Origin: JAJFVC01 sp039698075
GTDB lineage: Bacteria > Planctomycetota > Planctomycetia > Pirellulales > Thermoguttaceae
Assembly (NCBI GenBank): GCA_039698075.1
Contig: JBDKTJ010000004.1
Span: 1 to 29,329, forward strand
Length of the DNA: 29,329 bases
Direction of reading: 5' to 3'
Numbering within the stretch: position 1 is the first letter of the stretch; every line of letters begins with the position of its first letter. The notes under the pieces are model-generated. The model saw nothing but the letters and a program-made list of their open reading frames with translations. It searched no databases and was not told where the DNA came from. Of the stretch, positions 16,289 to 23,815 are shown one piece after another. The position numbers were made by a program, and so were the translations under genes.

Positions 16289-16894
16289 TCAAATTTTCCC
16301 GGCGTCGGCCAATCGCACCAGTTGCGGGATCAATCGGCAGGCGGCGCGCGAACGATGGCTCAGATGGGCCTTCACGCCCACGCCCAATTCGCCGAACGCG
16401 CGGTGGTATTCGACAATCTCGAACAGCGGATCGTATCCAAAACCGCCGGAGCCGCGCGGGGCGAACAGCATCCGACCTCGGCAGGCGGCCTCGCTTTCGG
16501 CCACCACCACGCCTTGCGGATCGGCCACCGCGATGTGACAGACAAACCGCGCCGTGCGACGCTCCAACGCGAGGTCGCCCAACTGCTCCAACACCAGGCG
16601 GTTGTTCGACTCGTCGTCGGCGTCCGGGCCGCTGTAGCGGGCCGAAAACACGCCGGGCCGGCCGTCCAACGCGTCCACCTCCAGCCCGCTGTCGTCGGCC
16701 AGCACCCAACGGCCGAGATGTCGCGCGTAGCCGGCGGCTTTCAGTCGGGCGTTCGCCGCGAACGTGTCGCCGTCTTCGGTCACCTCGAAATCGACGGAGA
16801 AATCGGCCAGCGTTTTCAACTCCACGCCGACCGGCCGAAGCAATTGAGCCAGTTCGAGTCCTTTTTTACGATTCGCGGTGCCGAGAACGAGCAT
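16289..16894 (-). CDS. rdgB: XTP/dITP pyrophosphatase (RdgB/HAM1)
   Basis: House-cleaning enzyme that hydrolyses non-canonical purine triphosphates such as dITP and XTP to the monophosphate. The protein has 201 residues. It starts MLVLGTANRKKG (nucleotide-binding TANRKK), has FAANARLKA, and the hallmark LADDSGLEVDALDGRPGVFS (65-84) with Asp67/Asp68, then GFGYDPLFE and the C-terminal SHRSRA. I start at 16894 because the family begins at this motif; no good ribosome binding site is visible. A TATACT -10-like box is 38-43 bases upstream. Confidence 0.93.
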   Translation of the reverse strand: MLVLGTANRKKGLELAQLLRPVGVELKTLADFSVDFEVTEDGDTFAANARLKAAGYARHLGRWVLADDSGLEVDALDGRPGVFSARYSGPDADDESNNRLVLEQLGDLALERRTARFVCHIAVADPQGVVVAESEAACRGRMLFAPRGSGGFGYDPLFEIVEYHRAFGELGVGVKAHLSHRSRAACRLIPQLVRLADAGKI

Positions 16895-16915
16895 GGAATG
16901 GTTGGCTATTGGTGT

Positions 16916-16965
16916 GTGGTTCAAAGATTCCAGTATAACGATTCCGTCCACCAACCACGAACCAC
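16916..16965. repeat. GTGGTTC/GAACCAC inverted repeat upstream of rdgB
   Basis: GTGGTTC (16916-16922) and GAACCAC (16959-16965) flank the minus-strand TATACT box (16937-16932). On the minus strand the distal arm lies in a GT-rich tract with three GTGG words. This could be an operator or a degenerate word repeat; no T-run follows. Confidence 0.3.
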
Positions 16966-16974
16966 TAGCTGCTA

Positions 16975-18171
16975 CTATTCCCGCCCCCTCATTGCGGTGC
17001 TGAACGATCGCTTGGGGGTTTGGATGGGTTTGGGTTCCAGGTCGAACGGAATGCCCACCAGATATTTAACATCCGCGTGCGCATACTGGTCCATGCCCGT
17101 CGATTTCAGAAGGCTTTCGAATTCCGGTTTCAGCTTTTGCGTCGCGTTTGGATCGGCGCCGAAGGTTTTCACGATCCTGAGCACTTCGGGATTCAAAATC
17201 ATTTGGCCGTTGGCTTGTTGCGAGCCGACCGAACTGAAGCTGCCCACGGTGACGATGCTCATGTTGCGATCGTGGAACTCGTAGGCTTCGTAGCCTTTCA
17301 TGCGCAACGCCTTGGCCAGGCGATGGGCCTTGTCGGCGGCTTCGGCCAATCCGCTTCGCATCGTTTTTCGGCCCTCTTGAATCGCCCGAATATCCTCCTG
17401 CTTGATGACCACCTCGCCTCGGAACGTGGCCACTTGGACCGTGTATCGGCCCGGGCATTCCAACAGGCTGAACTCGGCGTTTTTGTTCATTTCGACGACG
17501 ACCGAATCGACGACGTTTCGCTGGGCGAAATAGTCGGACGGAAGCATCGGATTGGGAACCAGAAAGGCGTGGCCCATCGGTCCGAGGTCTTTCTTTTCGC
17601 TGCCGATCGCCTCATAGACCTGGCGTTGGATCATGCGCCAGCCGGTCAGGGTTTGGTTGGTTTTCTTGCCTTCCTTGACTTCCAGCGCGGCGGGCGCGGC
17701 ATATTTGACTTTTTGCAGCGTCTTTTTGGCTTCCTCGTCGTCGGCGTTTGAATAGTTGCCGACCAACACGGCCATTTCGCTCAACTTGGGATGCCGGGCT
17801 TTTTCTTTGTTCTTGCTGTCTTTGTATTTCATGTAGGCGAACTTGCGCGGCCGACCGAACTCGTCCACGCCCCGCCCTTGCGCTTCGCCCGGATCGAAAT
17901 GTCCTTCGTACGTGTAGGCCGGCAGCTTGTAGCGCTTGCGCAATTCGTAGACCAACTCGCGCGCCTGTTTTTCGGCGCCGTCGCCGGAGAAGCTGCACGC
18001 CATGATGAGCCACGGCCCGTTGTCCTCGCTCAGCGCGTACGACTTTTCGGGATCGGCGTCGACGCCGCGCAACGAAAGCAAATCGCTCCAAGGCGCCGCC
18101 TGCGTGGCTGAAGCGATGGCCCCCATCACGCCGACGACCATCCACAACCGGAACATCCGTTTTCCGAGCAT
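16975..18171 (-). CDS. Exported protein with two SPOR-like segments, function unknown
   Basis: A 398-residue protein with a Sec signal peptide (1-26, ending ATQAA). Residues about 53-140 (GPWLIMACSFSGDGAEKQAR then MAVLVGNYSN) and 242-312 (RYTVQVATFRG, then AHRLAKALRMKGYEAY, then IVTVGSFSS) each follow the beta-alpha-beta pattern of SPOR domains, which bind denuded peptidoglycan glycan strands. The match is by pattern only. The ATG at 18171 has AAAGGAG 6 bases upstream, and an extended -10 (TGCTACACT) lies about 35 bases further upstream. It heads a minus-strand run with rdgB, OPT and SpoU. No catalytic residues are evident. Confidence 0.75.
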   Translation of the reverse strand: MLGKRMFRLWMVVGVMGAIASATQAAPWSDLLSLRGVDADPEKSYALSEDNGPWLIMACSFSGDGAEKQARELVYELRKRYKLPAYTYEGHFDPGEAQGRGVDEFGRPRKFAYMKYKDSKNKEKARHPKLSEMAVLVGNYSNADDEEAKKTLQKVKYAAPAALEVKEGKKTNQTLTGWRMIQRQVYEAIGSEKKDLGPMGHAFLVPNPMLPSDYFAQRNVVDSVVVEMNKNAEFSLLECPGRYTVQVATFRGEVVIKQEDIRAIQEGRKTMRSGLAEAADKAHRLAKALRMKGYEAYEFHDRNMSIVTVGSFSSVGSQQANGQMILNPEVLRIVKTFGADPNATQKLKPEFESLLKSTGMDQYAHADVKYLVGIPFDLEPKPIQTPKRSFSTAMRGRE

Positions 18172-18303
18172 GGCTACTCCTTTCCCGATAAACAAGTCGC
18201 GAAAAGTGTAGCAGGGCCGCCGTTTCAACGCCAGAGCGAATTGTCGGGCGGCGGGCCGAAAAACGCTCAAAACACCCGATTCTTTTTTCCCGAGAAATCG
18301 ACC

Positions 18304-18332
18304 TTGACGCAATCGGCGGAATGTCCTATTCT
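18304..18332 (+). promoter_or_regulatory. Strong sigma70-type promoter of the candidate small RNA
   Basis: TTGACG (18304-18309), exactly 17 bases, TATTCT (18327-18332). Five of six -35 and five of six -10 bases match the consensus. No plus-strand coding region follows before the T-run at 18589. Confidence 0.6.
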
Positions 18333-18338
18333 CGCCGC

Positions 18339-18595
18339 CTCAAGAGTGAATCCACGTGGATGGGTCTGCATCTGGGGCTTTCGCTTGCGGGCGAAAACTC
18401 TGCGGACCATGAAGCGAAGGGCCGCTGGCATGGATGCGAGCGGCTCGCTTCAAAACCGAAAACCTGATCGGTCGCCGTCAAGCGATTCCGCCCCGTGCGA
18501 GGATCGCGATGTGCGACGCTGCGTCCAATCGCTCCCGGAACAGTGTCGTGTCCTTAGCCCCCCTGGGACACCGCTTTTCCGGGGGCCCTTTTTTT
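18339..18595 (+). ncRNA. Candidate orphan small RNA
   Basis: About 257 nt from the predicted start after TATTCT to a T7 tract. Several hairpins follow in order: ATGG-TCTGC paired with GCGGA-CCAT (18359-18410, one bulged G, one G-U) enclosing TTTCGC/GCGAAA; TGAAGCGA/TCGCTTCA (18410-18417, 18445-18452) with inner GCCGCT/AGCGGC; ACCGA/TCGGT (18455-18472); AGCGATT/AATCGCT (18481-18487, 18527-18533); GTGTCC/GGACAC (18548-18571). I see no features of tmRNA, RNase P RNA, SRP RNA or a 6S-type single rod. It is convergent with glgC, whose stop is 34 bp away, so the glgC 3' UTR could be antisense to it. Apart from this RNA and the upstream promoter, the 457-bp gap (18172-18628) contains no gene that I can support. 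Confidence 0.5.
18557..18595 (+). terminator. Intrinsic terminator of the candidate small RNA
   Basis: GCCCCC (18557-18562) pairs with GGGGGC (18581-18586), an 18-base loop, then CC and seven T (18589-18595). The loop is long and the left arm competes with the GTGTCC/GGACAC hairpin, so the exact fold is uncertain. The T-run exists only on the plus strand. Confidence 0.5.
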
Positions 18596-18628
18596 GCGCA
18601 CGACGCATCGGCCGCAACAGAACGCAGC

Positions 18629-19879
18629 TTACCGATCTTTCTCGGTAAAATGTTCGAGGCCGTGCGTCTTGGCGATGACCGTCACGCCGCGGTCCGTCAC
18701 GGTGAACCCTCGACTGCGGTCCAAGTCGTGGTCGTAGCCGATCTCGATGCCGGCGGGCACGTGAACGCCCTTGTCCAGAATCGCGCGGCGAATGCGCGCG
18801 TAGCGGCCTACGTCGACGTTGTCGAACAGGATCGAATCTTCGACGTGCGCGTAGCTGTTGATGCGCGAGTCCGGCCCGACGATCGACCGCTCGAGTTGGC
18901 CGCCCGAGACGATGCACCCCTGGCAGATGATGCTGTCGAGCGCCTGCCCGCGACGGGCCGACGCCCCTTGCTCGGCGAAGACGAATTTCGGCGGCGGCAA
19001 GTTCGGCTGATACGTCCGAATCGGCCAGTCGCTGTCGTACATATTGAGCTGCGGATCGACGGAAATCAGGTCCATGTTGGCGTCGAAATACGCGTCCAAC
19101 GTGCCCACGTCGCGCCAATAGGCGTCTTTCTTCCGGTTTTCGTCGGTGAAGGGGAAGGCGAAGACCCGATGCGTGTGGATGACCGCCGGGATCAGGTTGT
19201 GGCCGAAATCGTGATGGCTGCCGTGACGCGTCGCGTCCAGACAAAGCTGCTCGAATAAAAATCGGGCCGTGAACACGTAGACGCCCATCGAGGCCAGCGC
19301 GTGCTTCGGATCGCCCGGAATGGATTTCGGACGCTCGGGCTTTTCCTCGAACCCCAACACGCGGTGGTCGGCGTCGATCTCCAACACGCCGAACTGACGC
19401 GCGGCCACCTCGACCGGAAACTTCAACGTCGCGATGGTCGCGTCCGCGTTGTTCTCGATGTGGCGTTCGACCATCTTGGCGTAGTTCATCTTATAGATGT
19501 GGTCGCCGGCCAAGATGATGACGTATTTCGGACGTTCCTTTTCGATCGTGTAGATATTTTGATAGACGGCGTCCGCCGTGCCTTGATACCAATGTTCGTC
19601 GATCCGCTGCTGCGGAGGCACCACGTCGAGGAACTCGCCCAACTCGCGGCAAAAGTACGACTGCCAACCGAGATTGATGTGCCGATCGAGGCTCATCGCC
19701 TTGTACTGCGTCAGCACGAGATTCTTGCGAATCCCGCTGTTCAGACAGTTCGAGAGCGTGAAGTCGACGATCCGATATGCCCCACCGAACGGCACCGCGG
19801 GCTTAGCCCGATCGCGGGTCAACGGCTCCAGCCGCGACCCCTTCCCGCCGGCCAAGATGACGGCCAAAACATCCTTCAT
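18629..19879 (-). CDS. glgC: Glucose-1-phosphate adenylyltransferase (ADP-glucose pyrophosphorylase)
   Basis: Makes ADP-glucose from ATP and glucose 1-phosphate, the regulated step of glycogen synthesis. The protein has 416 residues, a normal length. It shows the nucleotide-binding LAGGKGSRLEPLTRDRAKPA (9-28), FGGAYRIVDFTLSNC (31-45), the active site YQGTADAVYQN and ILAGDHIYKMNY, and GLFEEKP-like VLGFEEKP. The C-terminal half is a left-handed beta-helix (SIICQGCIVSGGQLERS). The ATG at 19879 has GAGGGG upstream. It follows the asnB-type gene by 156 bp, but has its own promoter. Confidence 0.95.
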   Translation of the reverse strand: MKDVLAVILAGGKGSRLEPLTRDRAKPAVPFGGAYRIVDFTLSNCLNSGIRKNLVLTQYKAMSLDRHINLGWQSYFCRELGEFLDVVPPQQRIDEHWYQGTADAVYQNIYTIEKERPKYVIILAGDHIYKMNYAKMVERHIENNADATIATLKFPVEVAARQFGVLEIDADHRVLGFEEKPERPKSIPGDPKHALASMGVYVFTARFLFEQLCLDATRHGSHHDFGHNLIPAVIHTHRVFAFPFTDENRKKDAYWRDVGTLDAYFDANMDLISVDPQLNMYDSDWPIRTYQPNLPPPKFVFAEQGASARRGQALDSIICQGCIVSGGQLERSIVGPDSRINSYAHVEDSILFDNVDVGRYARIRRAILDKGVHVPAGIEIGYDHDLDRSRGFTVTDRGVTVIAKTHGLEHFTEKDR

Positions 19880-19915
19880 TTCCAGCCCCTCGTTGACATG
19901 TCTTCGTGACTCTCG

Positions 19916-19943
19916 ACTATAGCATGGCCTGGAATGGAAGCAA
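19916..19943 (-). promoter_or_regulatory. Promoter of glgC
   Basis: Minus-strand TTGCTT (19943-19938), 16-base spacer ending in TGC, and TATAGT (19921-19916) make an extended -10 promoter with a weak -35. It lies 37 bases before the glgC ATG. Confidence 0.5.
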
Positions 19944-20035
19944 CTTCGCTGCGAATTCTATCGGTTTCGTCCGCTCAAATAAAGAGCAGAACCCGATGGC
20001 GTTGTCCTTCTCGGCCCTCCACCTTTCGCTCTCGT

Positions 20036-21934
20036 TCAAAGCCACTGCCGGTGCCAAAGTTCCAGAATCAGCAGCGACCAGAGCCGATAACCATGATTGA
20101 AACGATTTTGCTGGTGCTCGTCGAACAACTGCCGGACCGCCTCCGGCCGAAAATAGCCCCGCCGGAGGGTTTTTGAGTCAAAAAGCACATCGCGAGCAAA
20201 ATCTTTCAGCTCATGCCGAAACCAATGATCCAGCGGCACGCCGAACCCCATTTTCGACCGTTTTTGGATCTCCCCGGGAATCAAGTCCCGAAACGTCTCT
20301 CGCAAGATCCGCTTCCCGCGGCCCCATCGGAACTTCAAACGTCGCGGCATCCGGGCGGCCAGCTCTACGACGCGATAGTCCAAAAACGGCTGCCGACATT
20401 CCAGCCCGTGGGCCATCGACGCGATGTCCACCTTTGTCATCAAATCGCACGGCAGATACGTGACCAGATCGGCCAGGCTAAACGCCGTCACTCGATCGCG
20501 GCGGTCGCATCGGGCCAATGCGTCGGTCAGAAAATCCAACGGATCGTGATCGGCCACCGAGGCCGCCAATTCGTCGCTGTACAATCGGGCCCGACGCGCC
20601 TCGCCGAAAATCGCGATCCACTCCAAATACCGCTGCGCCGATGGACGGTTGAGCATCTCCACAAAACGCTTCCAACGCCGCACGGGCGACTTTTGCCGCG
20701 TGCCCGACGGAAGCCGCTGCCAGAAGCGGCCCGCCAACAAACGCCGCAACACGCCCGGCAGCCGATCGAACCCCTCGGCCAGCCACACGGCCAGATAACG
20801 CGGATAGCCGGCGAACAACTCGTCGCCGCCGTCGCCGCTGAGGGCCACGGTGACGTGCCGCCGGGTCAACTCCGAAACGTACCACGTCGGCACGGCCGAA
20901 CTGTCGGCCATCGGCTCGTCGTAATGCCAAACCAGCCGCGGCAAAATCGCCATCGCGTCGGGGCGGACTTGAAATTCCTCGTGGATCGTGCCGAATCGCT
21001 GCGCCGCCACCCGGGCGTAGTGCGTCTCGTCGAACTCGGCCACCGGAAAACCGATCGAAAACGTCCGGACCGGCTCGCGGGCCAACTGCGACATCAGCCC
21101 GACGACGATCGTCGAATCGATCCCGCCCGACAAAAACGCCCCCAACGGCACGTCGCTCTGCAGCCGCGTCTCGACGGCCGAGGTCAGAAGCGATCGCAAC
21201 TGCTCAGCATATTGCCGGCCGGGCAGATCTTCTTCCAGATTGAAGTCCGGTCGCCAAAAAGCCCGAACTTCGAGCCGGCCGTCCTGCCAGATCGCACAAT
21301 GGCCTGGCGGCAGCTTCGCAACGCCCCGGAAAATCGTGCGCGGATGCGGCACGTACTGATAGGCCATGAAATCGTCGAGCGCCGCGGGATCGATCTCGCG
21401 AGGCACGCCCGGCGCTTCCAAAATCGACTTCAATTCGCTGGCGAACAACAGCCGGCCCGGCTCGTGACGATAAACCAGCGGCTTCTTGCCCATCCGATCG
21501 CGGGCCAGCACGAGTCGCCGCCGCCGGGCGTCCCAGATGGCCATGGCGAACATCCCGTTGAGCTGCGAAAACATCTCGCAGCCCTCGTCCTCGTACAGAT
21601 GCACGAGCGTTTCGGTGTCGCAGTGATCGGTCTGAAACCGATGGCCCGCCGCTTCGAGCCGTTCGCGCAGCGGGCGGAAGTTGTAAATCTCGCCGTTGAA
21701 GACGATCCACACCGAGCCGTCCTCGTTCGACAGCGGTTGCCGTCCGCCGGCCAGATCGAGAATCGAAAGCCGCCGATGCCCGAGCGCCGCCCCGACGCCC
21801 GACTTGGTTTCGGCAAGAAAAGTTCCTTCGTCGTCCGGGCCGCGATGACGCAACACGTCGATCATTCGCCGAAGCGTCGCGGGCTCCAAGGCGTCGTTCG
21901 CGTCATTCCAAACCGCACCGGCGATTCCGCACAT
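20036..21934 (-). CDS. asnB: AsnB-type glutamine-hydrolysing amidotransferase
   Basis: A 632-residue protein with an N-terminal glutamine amidotransferase class II domain. Cys2 is the nucleophile (MCGIAGAVW), with RHRGPDDEG (29-37), FNGEIYN (79-85) and glutamine-binding DTE (106-108). The synthetase half has the ATP pyrophosphatase loop SGGIDST (269-275) and later SGDGGDELFAGYPRY. This is the asparagine synthetase fold. Proteins of this size next to glycosyltransferases are often polysaccharide-linked amidotransferases, so the amide acceptor may be a sugar or peptide rather than free aspartate. It is 82 bp downstream of the GT4 gene in the same direction. The ribosome binding site is weak. 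Confidence 0.9.
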   Translation of the reverse strand: MCGIAGAVWNDANDALEPATLRRMIDVLRHRGPDDEGTFLAETKSGVGAALGHRRLSILDLAGGRQPLSNEDGSVWIVFNGEIYNFRPLRERLEAAGHRFQTDHCDTETLVHLYEDEGCEMFSQLNGMFAMAIWDARRRRLVLARDRMGKKPLVYRHEPGRLLFASELKSILEAPGVPREIDPAALDDFMAYQYVPHPRTIFRGVAKLPPGHCAIWQDGRLEVRAFWRPDFNLEEDLPGRQYAEQLRSLLTSAVETRLQSDVPLGAFLSGGIDSTIVVGLMSQLAREPVRTFSIGFPVAEFDETHYARVAAQRFGTIHEEFQVRPDAMAILPRLVWHYDEPMADSSAVPTWYVSELTRRHVTVALSGDGGDELFAGYPRYLAVWLAEGFDRLPGVLRRLLAGRFWQRLPSGTRQKSPVRRWKRFVEMLNRPSAQRYLEWIAIFGEARRARLYSDELAASVADHDPLDFLTDALARCDRRDRVTAFSLADLVTYLPCDLMTKVDIASMAHGLECRQPFLDYRVVELAARMPRRLKFRWGRGKRILRETFRDLIPGEIQKRSKMGFGVPLDHWFRHELKDFARDVLFDSKTLRRGYFRPEAVRQLFDEHQQNRFNHGYRLWSLLILELWHRQWL

Positions 21935-22016
21935 AATCAGGAAGTTTTTGAGGAAGATGGGGGGCGGGAACCCAAGGACTCCAAAACGGCGTCAAATATT
22001 CCGGACTCTCAAAAAA

Positions 22017-23117
22017 CTACCCCAACACCGCGCGATACAATGCTACGTGTCGCTCGATCATCCGCTCGACGCTGAACTCGGTCTGCGCCCGGGCTCGACC
22101 GGCGGCGGCCATCCGAGCAGCCAGCGCTGAATCGTTCAACAGCCGATTGGTCCATTTGGTCAACGCCGCGCGATCGCCCAACGGAATTAAAAAACCCGTC
22201 TCGCCGGCGACGACCAACTCGCGCGTACCGGGAATGTCCGTGGCCACGACCGGCACGGCGGCCGCCATCGCTTCGAGAATCACGTTCGATTGGCCTTCGT
22301 AGCCGCTGGTGGACCAAAGCACGTCGAAATGCGGAAGCAGTCGGGGCACGTCGTTGCGATGGCCGAGAAAATGCACGCGATCCTGAATTTCGCACAAGTC
22401 GCGGAACCGCCGCAATCGGTCGCGCTCCGGACCGTCTCCGATCACCAGCAAATGGACGTCGTCGCGGATCACTTTCAACAGGTCGGCCGCCCAGATGGCG
22501 TCTTTCACCCGTTTTTGCGGCCAAAGCCGACCGACCAGTCCGACGAGTTTCGCCGTTTCAGGCAATTCCAACTCGGCCAGCAACTGGCGGCGCGTTCCCG
22601 TCGGCGGCTGCGGAGTCACGACGCCATTGGGAATCACGCACACGCGATCGGCGGGCGTGCCGTGCCCGACGTAAAAGTCCCGCACGCCCTCGCTGTTGAC
22701 CACGACGCGGTCGGCGCGGACGGCCAACTGACGATCGGCGGCCAACTGCCACCGGCTCTTCCACGGATCGACGCACCGCTGGCCCACCAGGAAATGCGGA
22801 ACGCCGCACATCCGCGCCGCCGCGAAACCGTAGGTGTTGGCCGCGAACATCCAACCGTGGATCAACTCCGGCCGCCATTGGGCGATGAACCGCCGAAGCC
22901 TCTGGAACGCCAACGGATCAAGTTTCCATCGCTTGCCGATCACGGTCACGGGAACGCCGGCCTTGGCCAATCGTTCTTCCAACGGCCCGCCGCGCGTCAG
23001 GGCGCACACGCCCATCTCGAACTCGTCCCGCGGCAACCCTTCGGCCAGCAGACACAGTTGTTTCTCGGCGCCGGATCGGTCGAGAGTCGGGATCAGCAGC
23101 AAAACGCGTCGGCTCAT
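22017..23117 (-). CDS. GT4-family glycosyltransferase
   Basis: A 366-residue GT-B glycosyltransferase. The N-terminal domain begins LLLIPTLDRSGAEKQLCLLA, typical of GT4. The C-terminal domain has LVGLVGRLWPQKRVKDAIWA (191-210), VIGDGPERDRL, and the EX7E-type motif EGQSNVILEAMA (Glu274, Glu282), followed by VPVVATDIPGTRELV. It transfers a sugar from a nucleotide-sugar donor, probably in LPS or exopolysaccharide assembly. The acceptor is not predictable. Its ATG overlaps the hpt stop (ATGA), so the two are coupled in translation. Confidence 0.9.
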   Translation of the reverse strand: MSRRVLLLIPTLDRSGAEKQLCLLAEGLPRDEFEMGVCALTRGGPLEERLAKAGVPVTVIGKRWKLDPLAFQRLRRFIAQWRPELIHGWMFAANTYGFAAARMCGVPHFLVGQRCVDPWKSRWQLAADRQLAVRADRVVVNSEGVRDFYVGHGTPADRVCVIPNGVVTPQPPTGTRRQLLAELELPETAKLVGLVGRLWPQKRVKDAIWAADLLKVIRDDVHLLVIGDGPERDRLRRFRDLCEIQDRVHFLGHRNDVPRLLPHFDVLWSTSGYEGQSNVILEAMAAAVPVVATDIPGTRELVVAGETGFLIPLGDRAALTKWTNRLLNDSALAARMAAAGRARAQTEFSVERMIERHVALYRAVLG

Positions 23118-23653
23118 GCCTTCGGCTCCTCGCCCATTTCGCCGGGCTCAAGCGCCGCCAGACACGGCAGGTTGCGGTATCGGTCGCGGTAGTCGAGTCC
23201 ATAGCCCACGACAAAGGCGTTGGGAATCGTGAATCCGACGAAATCCGGCTTCAGGGCCACTTGGCACTGTCCTTCCTTCTGGAACAACACGGCGGTGCGC
23301 ACGCTGACGGGCCCTAGCTCGTCGATCTGCGGAACCAGGTCCCAAAGGGTGTGTCCGGTGTGAAAAATGTCGTCGACCAGCAACACATGCCGGCCCCGAA
23401 CGCCGTAGGAAAGCAGATCCTCGTCGATCACCAACGGCCCAAGACAGACGCCCTTGGCGTGATCGCACCGGGCCTGAACCATGTCGACGCGCAGCGCGAC
23501 GTCCAGCAACCGGACCAGATCGGCCAGGATCACGATGCTTCCGGTCAGCACGCCGATCAGCGTCAGCGGCTTGTTGACGTAATGTTGTTGGATCTCGCCG
23601 GCCATGCGGCGGATGCCCTCGCGGATTTGCTCTTCGGTCAGCAGAGTTTTCAT
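23114..23653 (-). CDS. hpt: Divergent hypoxanthine phosphoribosyltransferase-like protein
   Basis: A 179-residue PRTase of the HPRT type, recognised from LIGVLTGSIVILADLVRLLD, the PRPP-loop region VLLVDDIFHTGHTL (90-103), KPDFVGFTIPNAFVVGYGLD (135-154) and YRNLP. Three usual key features differ. The PPi-loop Lys (LKGS) is Thr37, the SYG-T-SSG flexible loop is replaced by RCDHAKGVCLGPL, and the catalytic-base Asp of EDIIDTG is His98. It may use another base, or not be an active salvage enzyme. The ATG at 23653 has AAGGGAG upstream; a longer version with MPAREPP would include that site. It overlaps the GT4 start by 4 bp. Confidence 0.82.
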   Translation of the reverse strand: MKTLLTEEQIREGIRRMAGEIQQHYVNKPLTLIGVLTGSIVILADLVRLLDVALRVDMVQARCDHAKGVCLGPLVIDEDLLSYGVRGRHVLLVDDIFHTGHTLWDLVPQIDELGPVSVRTAVLFQKEGQCQVALKPDFVGFTIPNAFVVGYGLDYRDRYRNLPCLAALEPGEMGEEPKA

Positions 23654-23815
23654 CGGCGGCTCCCTTGCAGGCAAAACAGGTTCGCATCGTCATCGACCAA
23701 TGCGACGTGTCGCGGCCTGCGTTTCTTACGTGTTTCCGCGGTTTTGTAAGTATAGGCCATTGTAACGCGGGAACGGCGATTCGCCCAGACGGCGTGCGGC
23801 GCGGCCCACGCGAAC

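Noticed and set aside
18241..19258. Plus-strand frames across the small RNA region and glgC.
   Set aside because: They lack ribosome binding sites, run through the T-run and into the antisense of glgC. The small RNA is better explained as non-coding.
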